From DASQEH01 sp038239485 (lineage in GTDB: Bacteria > Actinomycetota > Actinomycetes > Propionibacteriales > Nocardioidaceae), in NCBI GenBank assembly GCA_038239485.1, contig JBBSET010000015.1, forward strand, positions 1 to 61,590: 61,590 nucleotides of DNA, given 5' to 3'. The notes beneath the pieces were generated by a model that ran no database searches, was not told the DNA's origin, and worked only from the letters and a program-made list of their open reading frames with translations. This document shows positions 17,496 through 25,008 of the stretch, in pieces. The stretch's first letter is position 1; each line of letters starts with the position of its first letter. The translations under genes were made by a program, and so were the position numbers.

Positions 17496-18982
17496 GGGGT
17501 GGCTCCCGGCCGGGGGGTGGCGCCGGCGCATTCCGCTGGCTGGTTGGCGTCGGTCCCCCCGGTCGAGCTCGTCAACGGCGTCGAGGTCGGCGTTCCCGGC
17601 GGTTTGTCGCGGCCGGTCGGGTGACTCCTGGGAGTCGAGGAACTGGGGGGATGTCGGGTGGCCGTCGCCCGCGATGCCGTGGTGGGCACCGACCGGGTCG
17701 ACGAGGAGGAGGCGGCGTGCGCGGATGAGCGGGACGCCTGCGCGGCGCACGTGGCCGCGAACGTCTTCAGGTTGTCGACGATGCTGATCGCGTGCTGCAG
17801 ATCGTCGGCCGGCAGGACGTCGAGCACCTGGCTGCGCCGGAAGGTCGGGAGCTCGCTCAGGAACAGGTCCTCTGTCTCGTAGACGTGATGCAGTGTGATC
17901 CCCGGCAGGTCCGCCTGGACTCCCTCGTAGATCGCCACCTTCCCGTTGTCCGCCGCTACGTAGTACTGGTCCTGTGACCAGTCGTACGCGACCTTGGCCC
18001 CGAAGGCGATGAGCGCCAGCGCGACCACCACCAGCAAGCCGCGGACGAGCCACCGGAAGCGCTTGGGCTCCCTCGGTGCGTAGCGAAGCTCCTCGGGGTC
18101 GATTTCGGCGTCGACCAACGCCTCACCCGGGGTGACCTCCTCTCGGCCCGCCCAGCTCCGGAGCCTGCTGATTGCGCCCCGCTGGGTTTCGGCGGCGGCG
18201 CCGACGACGACGGGCTCGGTGTCGATCGGTCGGTCGCCGTCCTGCTTCGCGTCGTCGTCGACCACGTCGGCCACGACGACGGTGACATTGTCGGTGCTGG
18301 CCGCCTCCAGGGCGAGCTGGACGAGCTCGGTGGCGACCGCCTCGGCGCTCCCGGCGGACAGCACCCGCTGCATCCGCTCGAGGTCGACGAATCCCGACAG
18401 GCCGTCGCTGCACAGCAGGATGCGGTCGCCGGCCCGCACGTCGATGACGGTCAGGTCCGGGTCGTTGACATGGCGGCCGTCGAGGACCTTCAGCAGCAGC
18501 GAACGGTGGGAGTGGGTCTTGGCCTCCTCCTCGGTGATGCGGCCTTCGTCGATCAGGCTCTGGACCCAGGTGTGGTCGGCGGTGATGCGCCGAAGCTCCC
18601 CGGCTCGCCACAGGTAGCCGCGGGAGTCGCCGAGGTGAGCCACTCCGGCGTGCTCGCCGTCGAAGAGAACGGCGGTGACGGTGGTGCCCATACCCTCGAC
18701 CGCGGGATCGGACTCGATCAGCTCGGCCAGCCGGTCGTTCGCACGATGGACCGCCCCGGCCAGGGCGACGAGCATGTCGTCGGGGGGAGCGTCGCCGGGC
18801 GGAGGGGCGTCGAGCCGCTGCATGGTCTGAGTCGCGATCGCGGAGGCCAGGTCGCCGGCCGCGGCTCCACCCATGCCGTCGGCGACCATCACGAAGTGCG
18901 GCCCGGCATACCCGGAGTCGTCGTTCTTCTTGCGGGTCCTGCCGATGTCGGAGACCGCGGCGTAGCGAAGGAAGAGCGCCAC
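17492..18982 (-). CDS. pstP: PP2C family protein phosphatase PstP
   Basis: The 496-residue protein carries an N-terminal PP2C domain (about 1-235) with metal-binding acidic residues in NDDSGY, VADGMGGAAAG, LCSDGLSGF and STDNVTVVV. One helix (GLLVVVALALIAFGAKVAYD) follows near 305-325, and then an extracellular tail ending in a Ser/Thr/Pro-rich low-complexity stretch of about 90 residues. It reverses phosphorylation by PknB and related kinases. GTG at 18982 starts four bases after the fhaB stop. Mycobacterial PstP has the same architecture. Confidence 0.95.
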   Translation of the reverse strand: MALFLRYAAVSDIGRTRKKNDDSGYAGPHFVMVADGMGGAAAGDLASAIATQTMQRLDAPPPGDAPPDDMLVALAGAVHRANDRLAELIESDPAVEGMGTTVTAVLFDGEHAGVAHLGDSRGYLWRAGELRRITADHTWVQSLIDEGRITEEEAKTHSHRSLLLKVLDGRHVNDPDLTVIDVRAGDRILLCSDGLSGFVDLERMQRVLSAGSAEAVATELVQLALEAASTDNVTVVVADVVDDDAKQDGDRPIDTEPVVVGAAAETQRGAISRLRSWAGREEVTPGEALVDAEIDPEELRYAPREPKRFRWLVRGLLVVVALALIAFGAKVAYDWSQDQYYVAADNGKVAIYEGVQADLPGITLHHVYETEDLFLSELPTFRRSQVLDVLPADDLQHAISIVDNLKTFAATCAAQASRSSAHAASSSSTRSVPTTASRATATRHPPSSSTPRSHPTGRDKPPGTPTSTPLTSSTGGTDANQPAECAGATPRPGATP

Positions 18983-18986
18983 GCGG

Positions 18987-19445
18987 CTACTTCCTCAGCT
19001 CGGCGATGGTCTTGCCGAGGCGCACCTGGACCCCGGTCGCCACCACCATCGGGGTCGTGATGCGCTGGCTGCCGATGTAAGTGCCGTTGGTCGACCCGAG
19101 GTCCTCGACGTACCAGTCCTCGCCGTGCGGCACGAAGCGGGCGTGCCGGGTGGAGACGTAGTCGTCGTCGAGACGGACCGTCGCGTCCGCCCCGCGACCG
19201 AGCAGGATCGGCTCCTGGCCGAGGGGTACGGACACGCCCTCGCCGCCGCCTTCGCTGATGACCAGCTTGGTCGGTGCGCCGCGCCTGCGTTTGCGCGGCT
19301 TCGGCGCCTTCGCGGGCTTGACGTTGTCGGGGTCGACCCGCTCGCCGAACATGTCGGAGCGCACCACCGAGACCGAGGACAGGACGAACAGCCACAGCAG
19401 GGCCAGGAACCCGATCTTGATCAGCGCCAGCGTGAGCTCTGACAT
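18987..19445 (-). CDS. fhaB: FHA domain protein FhaB/FipA
   Basis: The 152-residue protein has an N-terminal membrane helix (ALIKIGFLALLWLFVLSSVSV), a basic linker (PKPRKRRRGAP) and an FHA domain from about 60 to 150. Phosphothreonine-binding segments LLGRGADATVRL, VSTRHARF and LGSTNGTYI are all present. In mycobacteria the equivalent FipA joins the division machinery after PknA/PknB phosphorylation. It lies between fhaA (gap four bases) and pstP (gap four bases), which implies one operon. Confidence 0.93.
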   Translation of the reverse strand: MSELTLALIKIGFLALLWLFVLSSVSVVRSDMFGERVDPDNVKPAKAPKPRKRRRGAPTKLVISEGGGEGVSVPLGQEPILLGRGADATVRLDDDYVSTRHARFVPHGEDWYVEDLGSTNGTYIGSQRITTPMVVATGVQVRLGKTIAELRK

Positions 19446-19449
19446 CGCC

Positions 19450-20430
19450 TTATGCTCCCCAGGAGCGCTGACTCCGGCCGTTCATCGGCGGCTGGTGCTC
19501 GGACTCGGGCGGGTGCAGCTTCGGCGGGTACGGCTGTTCGGAGTACGGCTGTTCGGAGTACGGCTGTGCTGAGTACGGCTGTGCTGAGTACGGCTGTGCC
19601 GAGTACGGCTGTGCCGAGTACGGCTGTGCCGAGTACGGCTGTGCGTCGTTCGGCGGGGGCTGGTATGGCTGCGCCTCGTACGGCTGGGGGTCGTACGGCT
19701 TCGGTTCGTGGGTCTGCTCGCTCACCCGTACCACGATCTTGGTGCTGCCGATCTGAACGACGGAGCCGTCATGCAGGAAGGCGTGCTGGATCCGTCGCCC
19801 GTCGACAGTCGTCCCGTTCGTCGATCCGAGGTCGACGACGCTGAGCTGCAGTCCCTCGTTGCCGTCCCTCACCCGGAACTCCACGTGGCGCCGGGAGACC
19901 CCGGGGTCGTCGATGCGGAGTCCGGCGTTGCCTCCCCGGCCGACGATGAGGCCTGGGGCGTTGAGCGGATGGCGGGCGCCGCTCACCTCGAGGAACATCG
20001 GGGCTCGCCTGATCGCGGTTTCGGTGGGTTCCGCGGGCTGCCCAGGACCCGGGGTGACGGCGGCGGCCGCGGCGCTGCGGACCCGGAACCGGCCGGTCGA
20101 GAGGTCGTCGACCCGGTGGAAGTTCATCCGCAGCGGTCCGGCGAACACGTACTGCTGTTCGGCGGCGTACGCGTGCATCATCGAGGCCAGCTCGCTCAGC
20201 AGCGACTGGCCGTAGGTGGAGAGCCGGTCGTAGTCGCTACCCGACAGGTCGATGGTGAAGTCGTTGGGTGCGAGCCGGCGGTCGCGGCTCAGGATCTGCG
20301 CGGAGTTGTCCACCTCGCGCTGCAGCGCCGAGGCGATTTCGACCGGCTGGACGGCGCTGCGGAAGGCTCGCGCGAACGCGCCCGTCACCATATGCTCGAG
20401 CCGTTGCTCGAAGCGGTGCAGAGCACCCAC
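19450..20430 (-). CDS. fhaA: DUF3662 and FHA domain protein FhaA
   Basis: The 326-residue protein has an N-terminal DUF3662 domain (1-125, MGALHRFEQRLEHMVTGAFA start), an FHA domain (about 145-240, with LIVGRGGNAGLRI, VSRRHVEF and LGSTNGTTV) and a C-terminal tail of AQPYS repeats (about 243-315). In mycobacterial FhaA the low-complexity part lies between DUF3662 and FHA, so the order here is unusual. FhaA binds phosphorylated MviN/MurJ and brakes peptidoglycan precursor export. GTG at 20430 follows GGGGAGG by six bases. It is the first gene of the pknB operon. Confidence 0.93.
   Translation of the reverse strand: MGALHRFEQRLEHMVTGAFARAFRSAVQPVEIASALQREVDNSAQILSRDRRLAPNDFTIDLSGSDYDRLSTYGQSLLSELASMMHAYAAEQQYVFAGPLRMNFHRVDDLSTGRFRVRSAAAAAVTPGPGQPAEPTETAIRRAPMFLEVSGARHPLNAPGLIVGRGGNAGLRIDDPGVSRRHVEFRVRDGNEGLQLSVVDLGSTNGTTVDGRRIQHAFLHDGSVVQIGSTKIVVRVSEQTHEPKPYDPQPYEAQPYQPPPNDAQPYSAQPYSAQPYSAQPYSAQPYSAQPYSEQPYSEQPYPPKLHPPESEHQPPMNGRSQRSWGA
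19526..19645. repeat. Eight 15-bp tandem repeats inside fhaA
   Basis: Eight consecutive 15-bp units of the type GAGTACGGCTGTGCC run without interruption and encode the pentapeptide AQPYS or EQPYS. Units differ by one to three bases, mostly in the last three positions. The array preserves the reading frame at any copy number, so length variation between strains is expected. It is a coding microsatellite and not a CRISPR array. Confidence 0.9.
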
Positions 20431-20495
20431 GTGCCACCTCCCCTCGCTGCCTGTCCTTGGGGCAGGCCACGCAGGACGCGGCCCGCCGTGACTGC

Positions 20496-20535
20496 TGATC
20501 GTTACGTGCCTCGCGTGATCGTTACCTGTCTCGCG
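20496..20535. repeat. Two adjacent 20-bp direct repeats upstream of fhaA
   Basis: TGATCGTTACGTGCCTCGCG (20496-20515) is followed at once by TGATCGTTACCTGTCTCGCG (20516-20535), matching at 18 of 20 positions. They lie 66-105 bases upstream of the fhaA GTG, where the promoter of the fhaA-pknB operon is expected. A 20-bp period places both copies on nearly the same face of the helix, which suits a regulator or tandem promoter elements. No known binding consensus was recognised. Confidence 0.6.
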
Positions 20536-20682
20536 CTCGATCGTAGCCGGAATGGTCGCCGGGGCACTGATCGGCGCGACGGTTGCCGACGAGTGAACGC
20601 CCCGCTGCGTGTTACCCTTTCACGTCGTCGTGGGCGGTGCGGGGGGCTTGAGTCGGGCTCTCGGACTCCGATGGTGGCATGC

Positions 20683-20766
20683 GCGCGGGTGGCGGAATAG
20701 GCAGACGCGCACGGTTCAGGTCCGTGTGCCCGAAAGGGCATGGGGGTTCAAGTCCCCCCTCGCGCA
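20683..20766 (+). tRNA. tRNA-Leu (anticodon CAG)
   Basis: The 84-base gene folds as a class II tRNA: acceptor GCGCGGG/CTCGCGC with one G-U pair, anticodon stem CACGG/CCGTG around TTCAGGT, a long variable arm (GCCCGAAAGGGC) and T arm GGGGG/CCCCC with TTCAAGT. Anticodon CAG reads CUG leucine codons. CCA is not encoded. A tRNA-Leu beside fhaA is the usual actinobacterial arrangement. Confidence 0.97.
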
Positions 20767-20771
20767 CGATT

Positions 20772-20795
20772 GGCAAGTCCCAGGTCTTGCCTGGG
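20772..20795 (+). terminator. Possible terminator after tRNA-Leu with two exclusive stems
   Basis: Five bases after the tRNA, CCCAGG (20779-20784) can pair with CCTGGG (20790-20795). The overlapping GGCAAG (20772-20777) can instead pair with CTTGCC (20786-20791). Only one stem can form at a time. No T tract follows, so termination is a guess from position. Confidence 0.4.
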
Positions 20796-20926
20796 GATCG
20801 TGCATGTCGGGCGGCCCCTCATCTTCCTCCGACGTCGCGCCCTCGGTATGTCGCCACGCTCGCTGCAGACGTCGACGCTCTACAGCTGCTGTCTCAGCAC
20901 CGCCGCGGCGAGCGCCCACGTCAGTC
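20796..20926. other. Gap after tRNA-Leu with no recognised gene
   Basis: Nothing convincing is seen between the tRNA-Leu hairpin and the small minus-strand frame ending at 20927. Open frames crossing this stretch have no ribosome-binding sites and lack protein-like composition. Confidence 0.4.
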
Positions 20927-21151
20927 TCACTCGTCGCCGATGACGTCCCTCTTGGGCTTCATCCGCGGCGCGAGGGGGTGCTCGACGCCCTCCTCGGTAG
21001 AGATTCCCCACCCGCCGGCTACTCCGGCGATCGGCCCCCTCGACACCTTCAGATGGGTGTGCTCAGCCAGATGGGTGTGCTCAGCCTCTGCAGTGCCGGG
21101 CTCGGCCGCCTCGGCGATTCTGGCAGGGTGCTTTCGTGGCCAAAGTCTCAT
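20927..21151 (-). CDS. Small hypothetical protein with a duplicated hexapeptide
   Basis: This 74-residue frame is not recognised. It starts 24 bases after the flavoprotein stop, on the same strand. It contains the duplication LAEHTH (encoded by two identical 18-bp copies at 21050-21085) and ends in KPKRDVIGDE. The composition is soluble, His- and Glu-containing, with a basic start (MRLWPRKH). The ribosome-binding site is weak. In-frame duplication and spacing favour a real gene, but there is no family support. Confidence 0.4.
   Translation of the reverse strand: MRLWPRKHPARIAEAAEPGTAEAEHTHLAEHTHLKVSRGPIAGVAGGWGISTEEGVEHPLAPRMKPKRDVIGDE
21050..21085. repeat. Perfect 18-bp tandem duplication
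   Basis: CAGATGGGTGTGCTCAGC occurs twice head to tail without mismatch. It adds six codons in frame to the small minus-strand gene. Identity of the copies suggests a recent duplication. Confidence 0.85.
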
Positions 21152-21175
21152 CTTGCGACTGTACGCTTTCTCGGC

Positions 21176-22325
21176 TCAGGATTGGCCTCGACGGGGAAGC
21201 AGCCCTCCCACCAGGCCGCGCAGCACCCGGCGGGTGACCAACCCATGCCCGAGCCCGATCTCGATCAGGTCGTCGAAGACCCCTTGGTCGCGGGCCGCCG
21301 CGCGTACGCCCGCGGTCACGAAGGCGGACTTGGAGAGCAACCGTGAGCCGGCCGTGGTATGCCGAAGGTGTCGTCCCAACAGTGCCTGCACCGCCAGCCG
21401 ATGTCGCGCACCCGCGCTTGCGGGGTCGCCGGCCGCCAGCGCGCTGACCGCCGACCGGCCGGCGAGCACGCCGGTCGCGGCGGCGTAGTAGATGCCCTCG
21501 CCTGTCATCGGATTGACCAGCCCTGCCGCGTCGCCGACGAGCAGCAGCCTGCCGTCGGGCTGCTGCCACGTCCACGACGACAGCGGCAGGTGGTGGCCGA
21601 GCCAGTCCTGGGCGTCGATACTGGCCCCGGGCAGCAACGCTTCGAGCCTGGTCTGCAACAGGGTGCGGGTGAGTGGCCGCTCAGCGGTGACCAGCTCGCC
21701 GTAGCCGACGTTGGCGAGCCCGTCTCCTCGATCGAAGGACCACGCGTACGACGGCTGCGGACCCGGCCCGAACACGATGGCCTGCTTCCCGGCGCGGCCG
21801 GCTGGCGTCGGGGCATATCCGCGCAGTGCCAGCGCTCGCCGGCGGACGGGAGGGGCCCCCGCGGCCCGGCGGACCAGCGACCCGTCGCCGTCGGCGCCGA
21901 CCACGACCTTGGCGGTGAGGTCGCTGTCCAGATCCACTGAGTCTCCCGTGCAGCGGATCGTGCGGACGCGATGGTGCTCGAGCTGCGCACCGGCGGCGAC
22001 TGCGGCTGACGCCAGCCGGGCGTCGAAGACCGAGCGTGGAACCACCCACGCGGACCTGCGCATCACCCGCGACGCCGTCTCGGTCCCGCGCTGCAGCTGG
22101 AGGGTGTCAACGGGCGTCCAGTCGTCCAGCAGTCCGGTCACTCCCACGTCGGCGAGCACATCCAGCACCTGCGGGGCGATGCCGTCTCCGCACGACTTGT
22201 CCCGGGGAAAGGTCGCTCGATCCAGCAGGACGACCCTCAACCCCGGCTGCGCCGCCAACGCCGCGAGCGCCGTCGCGCACCCTGCGGGTCCGGCACCGAC
22301 AATGGCTAGATCCCAGATCGCTCAT
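21176..22325 (-). CDS. Geranylgeranyl reductase family flavoprotein, abnormal start
   Basis: The protein matches FAD-dependent geranylgeranyl/menaquinone side-chain reductases: FAD motif WDLAIVGAGPAGCATA, then FPRDKSCGDGIAPQVLD and GDAAGLVNPMTGEGIYYAA. Such enzymes saturate isoprenoid double bonds, for example in menaquinone or archaeal-type lipids. The frame that encodes the FAD motif meets a TGA at 22324-22322 with no ATG, GTG or TTG between. The first canonical start in frame is TTG at 22258, which would delete the GxGxxG motif. ATG at 22325 lies one base out of frame. Either a one-base indel between 22312 and 22325 or an ATC start is needed. I give the span from that ATG. Confidence 0.75.
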
Positions 22326-22412
22326 CACCTCGACTGTGGAGTGCGTGAATGTTTGGAGTCTGACTGTGCGGACTGTGTGACACCGGCCCGTGGCCGGCCG
22401 CCGTCGTGTCAC

Positions 22413-22424
22413 TAGCCTCGCACC
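22413..22424 (+). promoter_or_regulatory. Likely leaderless -10 for the FAD oxidoreductase
   Basis: TAGCCT at 22413-22418 fits the actinobacterial -10 pattern TANNNT, and the ATG at 22425 starts six bases later. No ribosome-binding site is visible, so the transcript probably begins at the start codon. No good -35 is seen. Confidence 0.5.
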
Positions 22425-23594
22425 ATGACGAGAACCAGCAACGGGTTGGTCGTGGTGGGAGGCGGCCCCGCAGGCCTTGCCGCCGCCTCGGCATACCGCG
22501 AGGGCAACGGCTCCGGCCCGGTCCGCCTGATCAGTGCCGATGTGGACCCGCCGTACAACCGTCCGCCGCTGACGAAGGACTTCCTGCGCGGCAGGTCGAC
22601 CGAGGACGAGCTCGCGCTGCAGCCGGCCTCCTTCTATGCCGAGCACGAGATCGAGCTGATGCTGGACCAGCGTGTCGAGCGGCTCGACCTGCCGCTGCGC
22701 TCGGTGAGGCTCGCCTCCGGGCTGTCCTTCGACTATGACGCCTGCGTGCTGGCGACGGGCAGTGAGCCTGCGGTGCTGCCGGTTCCCGGCGGTGACGACC
22801 CCGCGGTGGTCTGGTTGCGCTTCCTGCACCAGGCCAGATCCTTGCGGGAGACCGTCGAGTCGGCGACGTCGGCTGTCGTGGTCGGGACAGGTTTCATCGG
22901 CTGTGAGGCGGCGGCATCCCTGGCGCTGCGCGGGCTCGCCGTGACGGTGGTGTCGTCGGAGGAGCTGCCCCAGCTCGCACGGCTGGGGCGCGATGCCGCC
23001 GAGCAGATCGCGGGTTGGCTGAGAACTGCCGGCGTCCGGCTCGTCACCGCGGCAGAGGTGGAGTCGATCAGTGCCGGACGTCGGGTCAACCTGGCCGACG
23101 GAACGCACCACGAAGGCGACGTCGTACTCACGGCCGTGGGCGTCGAGCCGCAGGCGAGACTCGCGGCGGCCGCCGGTGTCGCGGTCGAGCACGGCCGCAT
23201 CGTCGTCGACGAGCACATGCGCACGGCTGAGCCTGACCTCTATGCGGCCGGGGACGTCGCGTTCGCCCTCAACGGTGCGGTGGGGCGCCATCTCGTTGTC
23301 GAGCATTGGGGCGAGGCCGAGGCGATGGGCGAGGTCGCCGGAAGCTGCGCCGCAGGCGGGACCAGCTCGTGGGCGCAGGTGCCAGGTTTCTGGACGGAGA
23401 TCGGCGACCACACCCTCAAGTACTCCGCCTGGAGCGATGGCTTCGACGACGCGCGCTATGTGGATCATGGCTCCGGGTCGTTCACCGTCTGGTACGGCCA
23501 GTCAGGCGTGACCGTCGGCGTGTTGGCCCACGAGGCCGACGACGACTACGAGTCGGGGATGACGATGGTCGAAGAGGCCGCGCCGCTGCCGTGA
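22425..23594 (+). CDS. FAD-dependent NAD(P)H oxidoreductase, ferredoxin-reductase-like
   Basis: The 389-residue protein has two Rossmann folds: FAD-binding GLVVVGGGPAGLAAASAY at the start and NAD(P)-binding VVVGTGFIGCEAA near residue 150. The PPYNRPPLTKDFLRG and LYAAGDVAF motifs are also present. This is the pattern of ferredoxin/putidaredoxin reductases and related disulfide-lacking flavoproteins. Its C-terminal domain resembles that reductase group. A cytochrome P450 is encoded convergently 13 bases away, so it could feed electrons to it, but no ferredoxin gene is present here. It is divergent from the geranylgeranyl-reductase gene. Confidence 0.85.
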   Translation: MTRTSNGLVVVGGGPAGLAAASAYREGNGSGPVRLISADVDPPYNRPPLTKDFLRGRSTEDELALQPASFYAEHEIELMLDQRVERLDLPLRSVRLASGLSFDYDACVLATGSEPAVLPVPGGDDPAVVWLRFLHQARSLRETVESATSAVVVGTGFIGCEAAASLALRGLAVTVVSSEELPQLARLGRDAAEQIAGWLRTAGVRLVTAAEVESISAGRRVNLADGTHHEGDVVLTAVGVEPQARLAAAAGVAVEHGRIVVDEHMRTAEPDLYAAGDVAFALNGAVGRHLVVEHWGEAEAMGEVAGSCAAGGTSSWAQVPGFWTEIGDHTLKYSAWSDGFDDARYVDHGSGSFTVWYGQSGVTVGVLAHEADDDYESGMTMVEEAAPLP

Positions 23595-23607
23595 CCGGCT
23601 CTGCGAC

Positions 23608-24891
23608 CTAGTGAATGCGGACGGGCAGCGTCTCGACCCCGTAGACGATGGAGAGCTTGCGAAACCTGAGCTGGGCGGGATCGACGGCGAGCGTCAGGTC
23701 GGGAAAGCGCCGCACCAGCGCCGGGTACGCCGCCCGCAGCTCCATCTTCGCCAGCTCGGCGCCGATGCAGCGGTGGAAGCCGTGGCCGAAGGCGAAGTGG
23801 GGGACGGGCTCTCGGCGCGGGTTGAAGGACTCCATCTCCTCGCCGAGGGCCGAGTCGCGGTTGGCCCCGCTCAACGAGCTCACGACCACATCACCCGCTG
23901 AGACCTTCTTGCCGAACAGCTCCATGTCGGTCCGCGCGAAACGTGGGAACGAGATCTGGACGACAGCCAGGTAGCGCAGCAGCTCCTCGACGACCCGGTC
24001 GACAGAGACGTCGTCGTCGGAGTCGCTGAGCAGGGCGAAGTGCTCGGGTTTCTGCAGCAGCGCCAGCGCGCCGAGTGCGATCATGCTCGCGGAGGTCTCG
24101 AATCCGCCGGTGAACACGCCGTCGGCAAGGCCGGCCAGGTCGATCTCGTCGATGGCGTCGCCGTGGTCGGAGATGATCTTGCCGATCAGGCCGTCGCCGG
24201 GGTTGCGCCGCTGCTTGCGGACGGCTTCCAGCAGGAAGGTCCGTGACTCCGATACCGCTCCGAGTGTGCCGATGCCGCCACGGCTGACGTCGAAACGGGC
24301 GTGTCCCAGCTGCTGGAAGCTCGCACGGTCCTCATCGGGGAGGCCGAGCAGCTCACAGATGACCAGGAACGGGATCGGGGCGGCGAACAGCTCGACCAGG
24401 TCGGCGACCGGCCCGGCGTCCTCGATCAGGTCGAGCTGATGGTCGACGATGCCTTTGATCCGCGGCTTCAGGCGTTCGAGGCGGCGCATCGTGAACTCGG
24501 GCGTCAAGATCTTGCGGAGCCGCGTGTGCTCGGGGGGGTCGGTGAAGCCCAGCCCGCCGATGTATTGGTCCGTCGACGCCTGACTGCCACCTACCAGCGG
24601 GCGGATGTCGTTGCTGAAGTCCGTGGTGTTCGCGAGCACGGACCGGGTCGCCTCGTGACCGGTGACGATCCAGATGTTCATGCCGAACAGCTTGGCGAGC
24701 TTCGTGATCGGCTCGGTCTTCCGGATCGCGGCCAGCGCCGGCACCGGATCGAGACCGGAGCGCTGCAGCGGCATGATGATCGACTCCGGCACCATCGGCA
24801 GCTTGGTCAGGTCGACGCCGCCACTGCGCTGAGCCCTGGCCAGCAAGCGACGGCCGAGCCAGCCTTTGACGCTGGCCGCAATCTTCAGCAT
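23608..24891 (-). CDS. Cytochrome P450
   Basis: The heme-binding loop reads FAFGHGFHRCIGAELAK (Cys near residue 374), the K-helix ExxR is EELLR, and the I-helix carries TGGFETSASM, all consistent with a soluble bacterial P450 of about 427 residues. The region GFTDPPEHTRLRKI is the usual PPxH motif. It hydroxylates an unknown small molecule using electrons from a redox partner. I chose ATG 24891 (MLKIAASVKGWLGRR); the frame stays open to an ATG at 24978, but that extension looks unlike P450 starts. The ribosome-binding site is weak for both. Confidence 0.92.
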   Translation of the reverse strand: MLKIAASVKGWLGRRLLARAQRSGGVDLTKLPMVPESIIMPLQRSGLDPVPALAAIRKTEPITKLAKLFGMNIWIVTGHEATRSVLANTTDFSNDIRPLVGGSQASTDQYIGGLGFTDPPEHTRLRKILTPEFTMRRLERLKPRIKGIVDHQLDLIEDAGPVADLVELFAAPIPFLVICELLGLPDEDRASFQQLGHARFDVSRGGIGTLGAVSESRTFLLEAVRKQRRNPGDGLIGKIISDHGDAIDEIDLAGLADGVFTGGFETSASMIALGALALLQKPEHFALLSDSDDDVSVDRVVEELLRYLAVVQISFPRFARTDMELFGKKVSAGDVVVSSLSGANRDSALGEEMESFNPRREPVPHFAFGHGFHRCIGAELAKMELRAAYPALVRRFPDLTLAVDPAQLRFRKLSIVYGVETLPVRIH

Positions 24892-25008
24892 GCTCCACTC
24901 GCACTGTCGTGTGTCGTTCGGTGAACGGCGGGCACCACCCGTCGCACGGTACATGCCGCTAAGGAGAAGGTAGGCCATAGGTGGGTCGCGCGTCTTCGCC
25001 CCACGCGC

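Noticed and set aside
19526..19645. Regular repeats considered as a CRISPR array
   Set aside because: Units are contiguous 15-mers without spacers and encode AQPYS in frame.
22107..23468. 453-codon minus-strand frame overlapping two flavoprotein genes
   Set aside because: It is antisense to the plus-strand oxidoreductase; only its ATG near 22325 matters, as the likely start of the reductase gene.
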